NCBI GenBank assembly: GCA_013146195.2
Contig: CM028377.1
Span: 30,546,602-30,610,601, forward strand
Reading direction: 5' to 3'
Origin: Codonopsis lanceolata
Taxonomy: Eukaryota > Streptophyta > Magnoliopsida > Asterales > Campanulaceae
DNA: 64,000 nt
Shown: positions 11,206 through 21,522 of the stretch, one piece after another
How positions within the stretch are numbered: the first letter of the stretch is position 1
How the letters are laid out: the number at the start of each line of letters is the position of its first letter
Position numbers and translations under genes: made by a program
The notes under the pieces: model-generated
The model's input: only the letters and a program-made list of their open reading frames with translations
What the model was told of the DNA's origin: nothing
The model's database searches: none

Positions 11206-13296
11206 TTAAAGGACTTTATTTGCGATTAGCTCACGAACAAAGTGATAATCTATGGCAATGTGTTTCATGCGACTGTGAAATACCGGATTAGCACATAGAT
11301 ATGTGGCCCTAATATTATCACAGTATAGGGATGGAGGTTGAGAGATGATAACACCAAGTTCCATAAGCAAATGCTTGATCCAAACGACCTCCGATGTGGT
11401 GTGAGCGACAGCCTTGTATTCTGCCTCTATCGAGGAGCGAGAGACAGATTTCTGACGAGATGACTTCCATGAAATGGGATTGGAGCCCAGATATATTATA
11501 TAGCCAGATGTCGACCGGCCATTCTCAGAAGCACCACCCCAATCGGAGTCACTAAAGGCTCGAAGATCAAGGGGCTGGTTGCGACGAAAAAACAGTCCAT
11601 AATGAATTGTGCCTTTGAGATAACGGAGCAACCGTTTGAGAGCCTGCCATTGTGTCTCCGAGGGATTGTGCATATATTGGGACAAAGTGTTTGTAGCATA
11701 GGCAATATCGGGATGAGTAATAGCTAGGTACTGTAATGCACCAATTATTTTTCGATATGGAGTGGGATCAACCTTGGGAGAGTCGCCAATGAGCGAGGTG
11801 GACTGCATTGGAGTCGTCACTTCCTTAGCACCGTCCATATGGTGGTTCGTTAGGATGTCACGTATGTGAGCATGCTGAGAAAGAAATAGACCATCCGATG
11901 TTGATATGACTTCGACCCCAAGAAAATGATGTAAGCTACCAAGGTCTTTGAGAGCAAATTTGCTGTGAAGTTGAGAGACAAACTGATTAACCAAGGACGG
12001 ATTGTTACCGGTTAAAAGGATGTCATCAACATAGACAATGAGGTAGAGAATGGTCCCAGCCGAGTTGTAGACAAACAGCGATGCATCAGAGACGGTATTT
12101 TTGAAACCAAATGTAAGAAGGAAGTTCTTGAGTGCAAGGTACCACGCCCGTGGGGCTTGTTTAAGGCCATATATAGCTTTGCGAAGGCGACATATGTGAT
12201 CGGGAAATTGAGGATTGACAAAGCCCGGAGGTTGGAGCATGTAAACTTCCTTTTGAAGAGAGTCATTTAAAAAAGCGTTGTTGATGTCAAGTTGGCGAAC
12301 TGGCCAATTTTTAGCAAGGGCAATGCACAGAAGCATGCGGATGGTGACAAGTTTGGTGACAGGACTGAAAGTATCAGAATAGTCTAACCCAAGACGCTGA
12401 TGATAGCCTTTCGCAACGAGCCGAGCCTTGAACCTGTGAACACTACCATCAGAATTTCGTTTGATCTGAAATATCCAATGACAACCCAGTATTATTATGC
12501 AGAAGTCGGCAGGAACCAAATCCCAGGTGTGATTGTGGAGAAGGGCATTAAATTCATCTGACATTGCCTTACGCCATTCTGGAGATTTAAGTGCCTGTGA
12601 GGAACAGGTTGGTTCAAGCTGGGAGGGTAAAGGATGAGTTGTGGTGATGTTGACCATATGTGGATTGAAATACTTGGGGTTTGGCTTTCTTTGGCGAGGG
12701 AGTGGTGGGGAAGGAGGGGTAGTGGGTAAATGAGGGGACTGGACATGGGAATTATCGGTTAAGGCAGGTTGTACAGGTGGAGGGATGGTAGATGTTGGGG
12801 AGGTGGGTGGATTGGAGGGCGATGTAATAGAAGGAACATATGTAACAGATGTGGGAGGCAGTGGACGAAATGGTTGTGCCTGTGGAGCAGGGGAAGGTGG
12901 TACGACGAAGGTAGGGACCGGAATTTTGACCGGCGGTGAAGGATTCATCCGAGGAGCATCAAACCACGAAGAGAAATCACAATGAGAGCCCACAACCTGT
13001 TTCATAGGAAAGTTAGTCTCAACAAATGTTACATGACGCGAGATAAAAAGTTTTTTTGAAGCCGGGTCATAGCACTTGTATGCGGATTGAGATGTGGAGT
13101 AGCCAACAAAGATGCACGGTATAGATTTCGGTTGAAGTTTAGATGTGGTGTAGGGATGAGTCCAAGGGTAACATAAACAACCAAAAATTTTAAAACGTGT
13201 GTAATTTGGATGTCTATGACATAGAGTTTCTAAAGGACATTTATTGGCGAGGGTAGGAGTGGGAAGACGGTTGATGAGATACGCTGCTGCTTGCAC
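11206..13296 (-). CDS. copia pol C-terminal part: integrase end, reverse transcriptase, RNase H (696 codons open)
   Basis: Continuous open frame. In order: the integrase C-terminal part (AAYLINRLPTPTL, then FGCLCYPW and SIPCIFVGYS), a proline-rich linker at about residues 125-230, then the reverse transcriptase with WRKAMSDEFNALLHN, RLVAKGYHQ, RQLDINNAFLND and the active-site box YVDDILLTG. RNase H follows with AFSDSDWGG, SRSSIEAEYKA and a CDNIRATYL motif. The first codon shown is internal to the polyprotein: the natural frame enters from 13.3-14.1 kb, where frameshifts break it. The RT catalytic aspartates look intact. Function: DNA synthesis from element RNA in virus-like particles. Confidence 0.92.
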   Translation of the reverse strand: MQAAAYLINRLPTPTLANKCPLETLCHRHPNYTRFKIFGCLCYPWTHPYTTSKLQPKSIPCIFVGYSTSQSAYKCYDPASKKLFISRHVTFVETNFPMKQVVGSHCDFSSWFDAPRMNPSPPVKIPVPTFVVPPSPAPQAQPFRPLPPTSVTYVPSITSPSNPPTSPTSTIPPPVQPALTDNSHVQSPHLPTTPPSPPLPRQRKPNPKYFNPHMVNITTTHPLPSQLEPTCSSQALKSPEWRKAMSDEFNALLHNHTWDLVPADFCIIILGCHWIFQIKRNSDGSVHRFKARLVAKGYHQRLGLDYSDTFSPVTKLVTIRMLLCIALAKNWPVRQLDINNAFLNDSLQKEVYMLQPPGFVNPQFPDHICRLRKAIYGLKQAPRAWYLALKNFLLTFGFKNTVSDASLFVYNSAGTILYLIVYVDDILLTGNNPSLVNQFVSQLHSKFALKDLGSLHHFLGVEVISTSDGLFLSQHAHIRDILTNHHMDGAKEVTTPMQSTSLIGDSPKVDPTPYRKIIGALQYLAITHPDIAYATNTLSQYMHNPSETQWQALKRLLRYLKGTIHYGLFFRRNQPLDLRAFSDSDWGGASENGRSTSGYIIYLGSNPISWKSSRQKSVSRSSIEAEYKAVAHTTSEVVWIKHLLMELGVIISQPPSLYCDNIRATYLCANPVFHSRMKHIAIDYHFVRELIANKVL

Positions 13297-14127
13297 AGCA
13301 TAGGACCAGAAGGAAAGCGGGAGAAATGCTTGGTGAAGTAAGGTGAGGGCCGTTTCAATGAGATGGCGATGTTTACGCTCCGAAAGGCCATTGTGTTCAG
13401 GAGTATATACGGAGGTGTGGTGAGATGAGATATACCATAAGAGTTTAGTAAACTGTTTAAGGATTCGTATTCGCCCCCATTGTCAGAATACACGGTAAGA
13501 ATGGGTGTGTTGAACTGTTTTTCCACTAGTCGTTTAAACTGATCAAAAATAAGAACAACATCAGGTTTTTTTTTTGATTGGGTAAAGCCATGTGTAAAAA
13601 GAGTAGTGATCAATAAATATTACATAATATCGAAACCTGTCAATAGATAATTCAGCATGGCCCCAAACATCAGTGTATATCAGTTGTAACGGTTGATTGC
13701 TAGTGAGAGAAGTAGGACCAAATGGGAGCTTATGACTTTTATTGCACTGGCAGGAATTACAATGAAAATTAGCTGGTCTAGAGGAGGAACTAATGCCTGA
13801 ACTACGAAGGGCTTGGTGCAGAATACTGGGGGAAGGATGACCAAGGCGAGAGTGCTATTTATTGACGGATTGAGCGACTGTAACATTTAAGAGAGCAACA
13901 TTCTATGATGACAGACTATAGAGATCATTCTGATTTTCCCCTTGCAGAAGATGCGCCCCCGTGCAAAGATCCTTCACCAAAAAAGAAGTGGGAAAAAATT
14001 CCACGGACACAGCATTAGTCTTGCAGAATTTAGCAACAGAAATTAAGTTCTTTTGTAAGGAAGGAACACAATAGGCATTATTTAAAAGAAAATTGTGATT
14101 ATTGAAAGAAATAGATGCATGACCAGT
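13230..14127 (-). pseudogene. copia integrase N-terminal and core region, frameshifted
   Basis: Fragments in different frames cover the GAG-pre-integrase and core integrase. At about 13480-13520 the minus strand reads TVYSDNGGEYES, the integrase catalytic DNGGE motif, followed by GISHLTTPPY. The expected PEHNG region shifts frame near 13400 and then joins the 696-codon frame. Between about 13620 and 14127 several stops interrupt the N-terminal part. The gap is decay of one polyprotein, not separate genes. Confidence 0.8.
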
Positions 14128-15234
14128 TTATGTAATGGGAAGACATGTACCATCACCCAGAACAATTTCTTCCGGACCGCCATAGTCTGAAAAGGTTTGT
14201 AGATTTTGTGGACTAGCTGTGACATGATGGGATGCTCCGGTGTCGAGGAGCCACAAAGCTGTTGTGTGATGAGCTTGAGGTTGGATTTCATTGTCGCGGA
14301 GAAACCGGGCTAGTTTACGACATTCCTTAGTGTGATGACCAGAGATAGAACAGCAATTACAATACGCGGAGGAGTCATAACTGGGCCTGGAATGAGACTG
14401 CTGAGGTTGCCACACACTACGGTTGCGGTTGGAAGATTGTGGTGTGGCAGAGAACTTAGATTGCGAGCTACTCCGAAAGTTGCTGGAGTTGGGTGAGGAT
14501 TTGTCATTAACCTTGTGGGAAGGATTTTGATCACGGCCTTGTGTGTGGTTGGCAGATGGAAGAATGATTTGATCATCCTTGTTAGTCTTGTGCAACTGAG
14601 AGTCAAAATCAATCAGCTTGTCATGAAGTTCATCGAATGAAATGGGTGATTCGCGAGCACGGATGGCAGCTGTGTTTTCCTTGAATTCATCACCCAAATT
14701 GGATAGAGTGTGAAGAACAAGGTCATCATCATCAATAGGACTATTAGCAAGAGCTAAATCATCACCAATTTGTCGCATATCCTGCAGAAAATTGAGCATA
14801 CCTCGCGTACCTTTGGGATTTTTTATGAGACGATGTTTGAGGGAGATGACCCGGGTGCGCGACTTGTTGGCATATAGCGTGTTGAGCCTTTGCCACACTT
14901 CTTGTGCAGTGGTAACTGAAGAAATGTGAGGTTGAATAGTGGCTGAACAGCTCCCTAGCATAGTGCTGATTATGATTTGATCTTGTCGAAACCAAGGGAT
15001 ATAGTCTAGATTTGGTTTCTTCCTCTCAGCATCAAGATACTCAGCAGGTTTGGGAATGGTACCATCGATGAAACCAAGTAGGTCATAACCAATGAGGGTG
15101 GAAGTTAATTGACGACGCCAAACAACAAAATTGTTTTGAGTGAGTTGAATGGGTAAGTTGGTTGGGGCATTGAGGTGGATGATGGCGGTGGTTGCACTTG
15201 AGTTTGCCATGGCCGGATCACACAATACGTTCAA
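14128..15234 (-). CDS. copia Gag with zinc knuckle and start of protease (368 codons)
   Basis: Open frame starting with ATG shortly after the primer binding site; MANSSATTA at residue 9 is an equally good start. Gag core (UBN2 type): NNFVVWRRQLTSTLIGYDLLGF, IISTMLGSCSATIQPHI, AQEVWQRLNTLYANKS, then LHTLSNLGDEFKE. A Q/S/N-rich linker leads to one zinc knuckle CNCCSISGHHTKEC (CX2CX4HX4C-like spacing). It ends in the protease, with WLLDTGASHHV carrying the catalytic DTG and FSDYGGPEEIVLGDG after it. Gag packages element RNA. The frame stops at 14128, where pol should continue. Confidence 0.9.
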   Translation of the reverse strand: MNVLCDPAMANSSATTAIIHLNAPTNLPIQLTQNNFVVWRRQLTSTLIGYDLLGFIDGTIPKPAEYLDAERKKPNLDYIPWFRQDQIIISTMLGSCSATIQPHISSVTTAQEVWQRLNTLYANKSRTRVISLKHRLIKNPKGTRGMLNFLQDMRQIGDDLALANSPIDDDDLVLHTLSNLGDEFKENTAAIRARESPISFDELHDKLIDFDSQLHKTNKDDQIILPSANHTQGRDQNPSHKVNDKSSPNSSNFRSSSQSKFSATPQSSNRNRSVWQPQQSHSRPSYDSSAYCNCCSISGHHTKECRKLARFLRDNEIQPQAHHTTALWLLDTGASHHVTASPQNLQTFSDYGGPEEIVLGDGTCLPIT

Positions 15235-15247
15235 AAAGGAACGATAA

Positions 15248-15259
15248 GCTCTGATACCA
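15248..15259 (-). other. primer binding site of the copia element
   Basis: On the minus strand TGGTATCAGAGC directly follows the 5' LTR. This is the standard sequence complementary to the initiator methionine tRNA end used by plant copia elements. Confidence 0.9.
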
Positions 15260-15433
15260 TATAACAGGATGCTGAGAATGAGTTATGAAAACCGTATCTT
15301 GTGTATTGATATTTGGTTTACATATATAGGACAGTCCTAGTGAAAGAAAACTACTGCTGTACATGGATGACTATGAGAGTACATAGAGGAATTGGCTTAC
15401 AACTGTAATACATGCAAAGGTTACGTGTTAATA
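15260..15433 (-). repeat. 5' LTR of the copia element (174 bp)
   Basis: Partner of 10897-11080. It holds the element promoter in the minus-strand direction; no clear TATA box was picked out. It ends at the target duplication GTAAG (15434-15438). Confidence 0.9.
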
Positions 15434-15438
15434 GTAAG

Positions 15439-15887
15439 CACGCAAGAGAGGCAACGAACACAAGTCAATGAAGACAAAGTTTAGACAAAAACAATTCCAA
15501 GTTTTTTTCTAGTCCACAAATTTCTCTACACAAGGTTTGGAGTTGAGTTCATTCAGCCTATGATATTAAGTAAAGAAGAGGTGATAGGGTGGACCGAGTT
15601 TCTTGACTATTTTACTTCGTTCATTAAGCATAAGGGTGTTATGGAAGACACACATGGAGGGATAACATATACGGCTAAAGCCTTGTTAAGGTTGGCTATG
15701 GACAAGGCTAGGACTTTAGGTTGTGATTTAGATTGGAGTGATGAAATACAAATGACCATGGAGCAGAAATATGATTGATTGGGATGGTAAATCAAGGGAA
15801 AAGGGTTTGTTCGAGTATGAAGGCTCAACCGGGGTAAAAAATAGATTGGGCCAAGGATTGAGGTCAATATTTTTTAAAGAAGAAGGG
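15439..15887 (+). mobile_element. internal region of the Ty3-like element, right of the copia insertion, with polypurine tract
   Basis: Holds the 72-codon open frame 15560-15778 with LSKEEVIGWTEFLD and a DLDWSDEIQMTME segment, not recognised. It ends in the purine run AAAGAAGAAGGG (about 15876-15887) directly before the second LTR, as expected for a polypurine tract on the plus strand. No RT, RNase H or integrase sequence is present between the two LTRs outside the copia element. Confidence 0.6.
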
Positions 15888-17012
15888 TTTGATACGAATA
15901 GGGTAGCCAACATCTTAGTAGGGGAAGCGGAGTTGGGGATAGTCAATGAAGGTTGCACTCTTAGCCAAAGGGAAGTTGATAGGGGGGATAACATCGAGCT
16001 GGAAGAGGGAGGAAAGGAGGGCACGGGCTGGAGTAATAATACTATGTGGGCTCGAGATGGTTATGGACTCCTAGATAGTAGAAGGCATGCTAGATTAGAG
16101 GTGGCTAAGGAGAACGTGGTCACATGGTTCGGGTTGCAAATCTTGGGCTCGGCCAAGATTTAGAGGAGAACGGTTGTATGGGAGTAATGACCAACATGGG
16201 CCACGGTAGGAAGGGGCTTAAGGGTCGAGGCTCGAGGCTCGAGAGTTCACAAAAGGGTGGTCTACGACCCACGAGGATGATCATGCAAGGCTAAAGGAAA
16301 GTGGTGCACTCCATAAGGGCTAGTCTTGTTGTTTACTTTGCGCGCATGAAAGATCTTGTGTTTCCTTTTTTTAGTTCAATGTTTTCTTTAATTAGTTTCC
16401 TATTTAGTTAATCTGGTTTTGTAACTAGAACTATTCATTTAGACTTTTTTACTTTCCTAGAACAATAGGATTTCTTTTTAATTAGGTACGTTAAATTAGG
16501 GTTTACTTCTTGTAGCCTTTATAAGGCATTTACTTTCGTGAAATAAAATGGATTTTAGTTTTCGAAAAAAAAAACCCTAAAGAACAAGGCTTGTTCTTCT
16601 TGACCGAATTCTTCTTCTTATGTGAGTGAAGCCTAAAGGAATTAATCAACGGATTTTTTACGTTGGGTGAGTGAAGCCTAACTTGTGAATCACATTTTAT
16701 CTTTATTTTTGTTTGTGTTATCGTGTCCAATTGTGGGCTATTGGAAGAGATCTCGGTCGGTCCTAGACTCCTAGTTGTTCGAACTAACTGGACTCAGATT
16801 GTGGAGCTGTCTAAACTATCAGGGATCGGATCGTGGATCGTGAAGATTCTATCTTGTTTGTTTTACTTTGAATCTTTAATTAGGTGTGGGCTGTTTGTGG
16901 ATTCTTTGAATTCTCAGCCAAGGTACTAGCTTGGGTAGATTGTTTGTGTTGAAGGGGAGCTGTTTCAAGGGGGTTTCGACCAACCTTGTTAGGGTCCAAT
17001 TTACGTGGACAA
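15888..17012 (+). mobile_element. 3' LTR of the Ty3-like retrotransposon
   Basis: Uninterrupted partner of 7646-9612, from TGATACGAATAGGGTAGCC to ACAATTTGTTTG. It includes a TATA-like region near 16520 (CCTTTATAAGGC). Differences from the 5' LTR are many, so this element is older than the copia inserted in it. No matching 5 bp duplication is visible beyond the ends. Confidence 0.65.
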
Positions 17013-17221
17013 TTTGTTTGATTGAATTTTGTGGAAATTTCTCTACCTTCGCTTAATAGAAGTACTTTTTTAAGGAGAGTAAGTTGTTAATAATGCTTGG
17101 GCGATATTTATTAAAAAATTTATTAATGAAAATTGGAATCTATACTAATATACATGACCAATAAATTGGGAGTTGTTTTCAAAATATTGAAGGTAATATT
17201 TTTTTTCCTTTGATTTAGTAG
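17013..17221. other. short intergenic stretch
   Basis: AT-rich; nothing recognised. Confidence 0.4.
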
Positions 17222-17933
17222 GAAGAGCATCTCCAACCAAAAACATCAAATTCAAGGTATTTTTAGTAGCAAAATGGTGCAATTTCCGCACCATCTACTA
17301 TTGCGCGCAACTCCAACCCTTCACATCAAATCTTACACTAAAATGCATATTTCTTAGCATCTTTTATTTTCATTTTTATTAACCTTTTAAATAGTAATTA
17401 TAAAAAAAACACAATGATTAATTTCATTATATTTAATAATTTTATGTTTATAATATTATTTATGTAATTAATAATATTTGTATACATTAGTAATTTATTT
17501 TAATTACTAACCCTTTTAAATATGCGATTGTGTTTTTTAAAATAATTTATATAATAGACCAATTAATAATAAATTATTGAATTTATATTTTTTTAATAAT
17601 TAAAATAAATCATATTATTAATATTTATTAATTATATATAATACCTATTATTAGTTATTAATTATTTTTAAATAGTTTTAAATTAATAATATCATATTAT
17701 TAATAATTACAAATAATTTTTTGATTTAAAAACTAATTTTTTATTAAAAACACGTGGATCCCATCAACACCAAATTTGATGTTGATAAATAGTATTACCC
17801 CAAATTTGGAGCAACGCTATTAATCACTCCACTTTGGTGCAAGAGAAAGGGATCCAGTTGGAATGGTTTTAGCGTGAAAAATACACCAAAACAAGAGAAA
17901 AGAGGTTCCGATGGAGTTGTCTATTAGTGGTGT
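17222..17933. mobile_element. PIF/Harbinger-like MITE (about 710 bp)
   Basis: Left end AGAGCATCTCCAACC and right end GGTTCCGATGGAGTTGTCT form imperfect inverted repeats of the GAGCATCTCCAAC type common in plant Harbinger/Tourist MITEs. The flanking trinucleotide TAG may be the 3 bp target duplication. The interior is very AT-rich (17350-17740) and non-coding. The edges are approximate. Confidence 0.45.
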
Positions 17934-18005
17934 CTAAACAGCTTGCGGGCCATTAAAAAATTCATAACAAGTTCTAAGTAAATACTTGTTAGGAAATTTC
18001 TTTTA

Positions 18006-21000
18006 GAGATAATTGCAAAAAAAAAAACTATGGACTATTTCACGATTTGCAAAATTAACCAAATGTATTAATTTTCACCCTATTTCCTACCTTTTCCTTG
18101 CAAATAAAACTTTGTACATTCTTTAATTTTGCAAAATGAACCTCGGACCAATGTATGCTTGGTGCTCAGTCAACCAGGATCTACAAACTCTGTTATATAT
18201 TGAAACTTTTGCCTGGTGCTCAGTCAAAACATCAGCTTGCAATGTTTGTAATGGCATATGAGGATTGGATCTAGATTTCTCCAAATATTTGTTAGCAATA
18301 TAGTTTGCTCTAATATTTGTATTATAGAAAGGCCTATAACATTTGTAGACTGGATTGTATGTTCTCACTTGAAACTGATTCTTGCCTTGAACCTTGGATA
18401 TTTAAATCATCCAATCACATCCATCCTTACACACTACCCTCAGTTCCCTATCGTTCTCACTTTTGGTATATCTTATTAGTATCCCCCACTTAACAGAATG
18501 TTGTGTAACTGTAAAACCCTAGAATATTGCTTGCTTGTTTTATGCATGATTTCATACATTCATATTCATCATAAACATGTTAACTTAGCTCATTCACATG
18601 CTTAGATTCAATAGCATGTTCGTTGACATCGTTTTCTATGCTTGTATGCATCTTTCCTACACGATATGCTTTGAAACTTGGGTTTATGATTTATGTTGAA
18701 AGCATATGGATAAATGTTAGAGGTCATTCATAGCATCATTAACATGATTTAGATGTTGATTGAAATCTTGTTGCATCGACGGTTGGTTGCTAGTTTGCTT
18801 CTAGTTGTTAACCTTCTTCGCTTGACCTTTTCGGCCGTCGTTCGGGAGTGTTCTTTGTGAGTTCTTGACCATGTTTGATTGAGGTTTGAACCTTGGATGC
18901 CTTGGTTATAGATTGTAGTCTTTTAAGGTTGAATTCTAGGCCTTTTTGGCTTTGGAGGACTTGAGGTTGCAAGGGGGGAGAGTCCGAGGCCGAGCAAGGA
19001 AGCAACAAAGAATGAAATGGTGAAATCCAGGACCATGCGATCGCTTTGACCTTACCCCATGCGAGCGCATGGCCTACTGTCCCTGTTACAGGATTTTTGA
19101 AGTGTTTCACCCATTTGCCTATCCTATCCCTACCCAAACCCAACCTAACCCACTCCTAAACATTCCTAACTAACTTAAGTTATATCCTAACCATCTAATT
19201 GTATTTTTGAAGGGATTAGAGGTGGTTAATTAAAGGGAAACACCCACATTAGTAAACACATCACCCACTTACTTTCTAACCCTTATAAACCACAAACACT
19301 TCACTTAAGCTTTCATTTTCTGCCTATCGATCACTTCTAAAAAAACGTGGGGAGCTTCTTGGAGAGCTTGAGAGGGAGTCTTCTAGGGTTCTTGAGAGCC
19401 CATCCTTGGAGGCCATAGCTAGAGACCTCCATTTCACAATCCACACCATAGATTTGAAGAGGAGCTTGAGGAGAACAAATCCCACCGATTGGAATTCCGA
19501 ATTTGTGGCTTAGAGGGGCTGATTTGAGGTAAGTTACTACATCTCTTCCTCTTTCTTTTTGCCACATTGACCCTAGGGAAAACAATATTTGTGCTATGTG
19601 AGGTCAATGGGTGCATTCTAGGGCTTTTTAGAGATGCTATGAACCCTAAATGTCTAAATGATGATTTTGCTTGGATGAACCTACTTGAGACCTTGATTAG
19701 CATGTTATTCATGTGTAGTATAGTATATTAATCCATGCTAAGTGATTTATTCATGTATTGAGAGCATGATTGGTGAGGTGACTTGAATGGGTATATGCCT
19801 AAATGTTGATTTTGGTTGGATGGACATGCTTGAAACCTTGATTAGTATGATTTTCATGTGTAGAGTAACATATTAATTCATTCTATGTGATTTATTCATG
19901 TTTTTTAGAGCATGATTGGTGAAGTGACCTAAATGGGTTTATGCATAAAAATGTGATTTTGCCATATGTTGCCTATTTAAGTGTTTTATATATGTGGGTT
20001 TAATGAACTTGGGATTATGGTTATTGATGATAGTCATGAACATAAGAGGGTATTGTAGCCCATGCTTCTATTTCCTAATTTTTGGAAAGTGTAGATTGGA
20101 CTCAATGGAGTCAACCTTTGGGTTAGTATGAATTTAAGGAACTAAAATCTTAAGTCCTACGGAATTTGGGGTAGAATTGATGGAGGTTAAGCCTTCAAGA
20201 ATTTTAGAAGTGTATGAAGGACACTTGATTATGAGAGCTAATATCATTCTCTAATTTGAATTTTATGCTAGTTGTGAATGAAATGCATGACTAGTTTGAT
20301 GGTAGAGTATGTGCCTACTTGTTTTTTAGCATATGAGTATATATTACTTGTGCTTGGGTTTTTAGTCCAGCTGGAGTCGGTTTGTTGAGTCTTTGGCGGG
20401 ACGATGCATCGTCTTCACGAATTGTGGGATTCGTGATCGCGATGGATCGCCGTGCCGGGTTGCACACACCCCTCCATCGATGGTCACGGTGGGGAAGTAG
20501 TTCATCTTAGTTGTAGTAATACACATGACTTTGATAACTATGGAACTCGAGCGGGGATTGTCTCGGGGACGTCGATATCCACAAAAGGGATATCGAGGAC
20601 ACATAAAGGTTTGTACGTGTTTTTGCAGGAACGACACGACGGAAAGGAATGGTAACGGTATAATATCTCTTTTATATGAAATCAAACACCAAATTCATTT
20701 CTTATATACGAAATCAAACACCACAAAGTCATTATATTAAACCATGGTGTAATGATTACACACGGATTATAACCCTAACTCAACAAAAAGGTAAAATAAG
20801 ATTCTATGGTTAGTTTACTTACCATAGTTAGGGGCTTGATACTCATTGAACAACCTTAGTGAATTGCACTGACTATTCTTCACAATTCACTATAATCTCC
20901 AAGTGGGAATGATGAATTTTGTGGTGTTGAGAAAAAACCTAGATATTGCTCTCACAATCTCTTACAAGAAATCACACTCAGTAATTTGATTAGATTTAGG

Positions 21001-21389
21001 AAATTAATTTCAATTGATCACGTGAATCTCACATGCGTAACCTGGTTTGGTCAAAGGTTCATCTTGGAAAACAAAACAATGCACAAGGTTTTATTTATAA
21101 GAGAAAAGGCGAGAAATAAATCCTAGTTTGGTCTGAGGTTCATTTTGCAAAACAAAAGAATATTTGCAAGAGAAAAGGTGGAAATAGATTCTTATTGCCG
21201 CCCAGGTCCATGTGAGCTACCTTGTTGGCAGCCAACTTATCTTTTCGTTTAAGAAATTAACACCTCTTTGGTGAAAAATTTTAATTGCAAAAATGAAAAT
21301 AGGTGGAGGTTCAATAGGGTGAAAATCAATACACATGGTTAATTTTGCAAAACATGAAATAATCCAGTTTTTTTTTCTGCAATTATCTC
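18006..21389. mobile_element. Mutator-like element with long inverted repeats (3,384 bp), no transposase
   Basis: Ends GAGATAATTGCA... and ...TGCAATTATCTC, flanked by the perfect 10 bp direct repeat ATTTCTTTTA (17996-18005 and 21390-21399). The inverted similarity continues for well over 100 bp (left about 18006-18160; right about 21120-21389), with phrases such as 'ttttgcaaaattaacca' and 'attttcaccctat' shared; the right arm has extra sequence. A 9-10 bp duplication and long terminal repeats point to a MULE. No transposase is found inside. The interior is largely an LTR-like sequence. Confidence 0.72.
18504..20760 (+). mobile_element. retrotransposon LTR-like sequence inside the MULE
   Basis: Begins TGTAACTGTAAAACCCTAG. 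It shares landmarks, in the same order, with the solo LTR at 54252-56115 read on its minus strand: a 'catgatt..cat..acatgtta' tract after the start, a CG-rich palindrome block (CCATGCGAGCGCATGG at 19057-19072), and 'ttgaggtaagttacta' at about 19525. It is therefore the same broad LTR family (Tekay/Del-like, inferred). The right end and target duplication were not found; GGTGTAATGATTACA at 20745-20759 is a candidate end. Confidence 0.45.
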
Positions 21390-21454
21390 ATTTCTTTTAA
21401 TATCTTACTACAAAAAAAATGTAATTCATTAAAATACGAAGAAAAAAAATCTGA

Positions 21455-21458
<4 letters not shown>

Positions 21459-21522
<64 letters not shown>
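21459..21522. repeat. compound microsatellite (AT)n(GT)n
   Basis: About 20 AT units followed by about 12 GT units. Confidence 0.98.

Larger units (their letters stand above)
10897..15433 (-). mobile_element. Ty1/copia retrotransposon, near complete (4,537 bp), minus strand
   Basis: Flanked by the perfect 5 bp duplication GTAAG (10892-10896 and 15434-15438). It has short LTRs at both ends, a primer binding site reading TGGTATCAGAGC on the minus strand (15248-15259), a polypurine tract (complement of the C-run at 11083-11089), and gag-protease-integrase-RT-RNaseH order as in copia. The LTRs differ by three substitutions and one 10 bp indel, so the insertion is relatively young. It sits inside an older Ty3-like element. 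Pol carries frameshifts or stops in the integrase part, so it is not autonomous as read. Motifs suggest the Ale/Retrofit group, but this is not proven. Confidence 0.93.
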
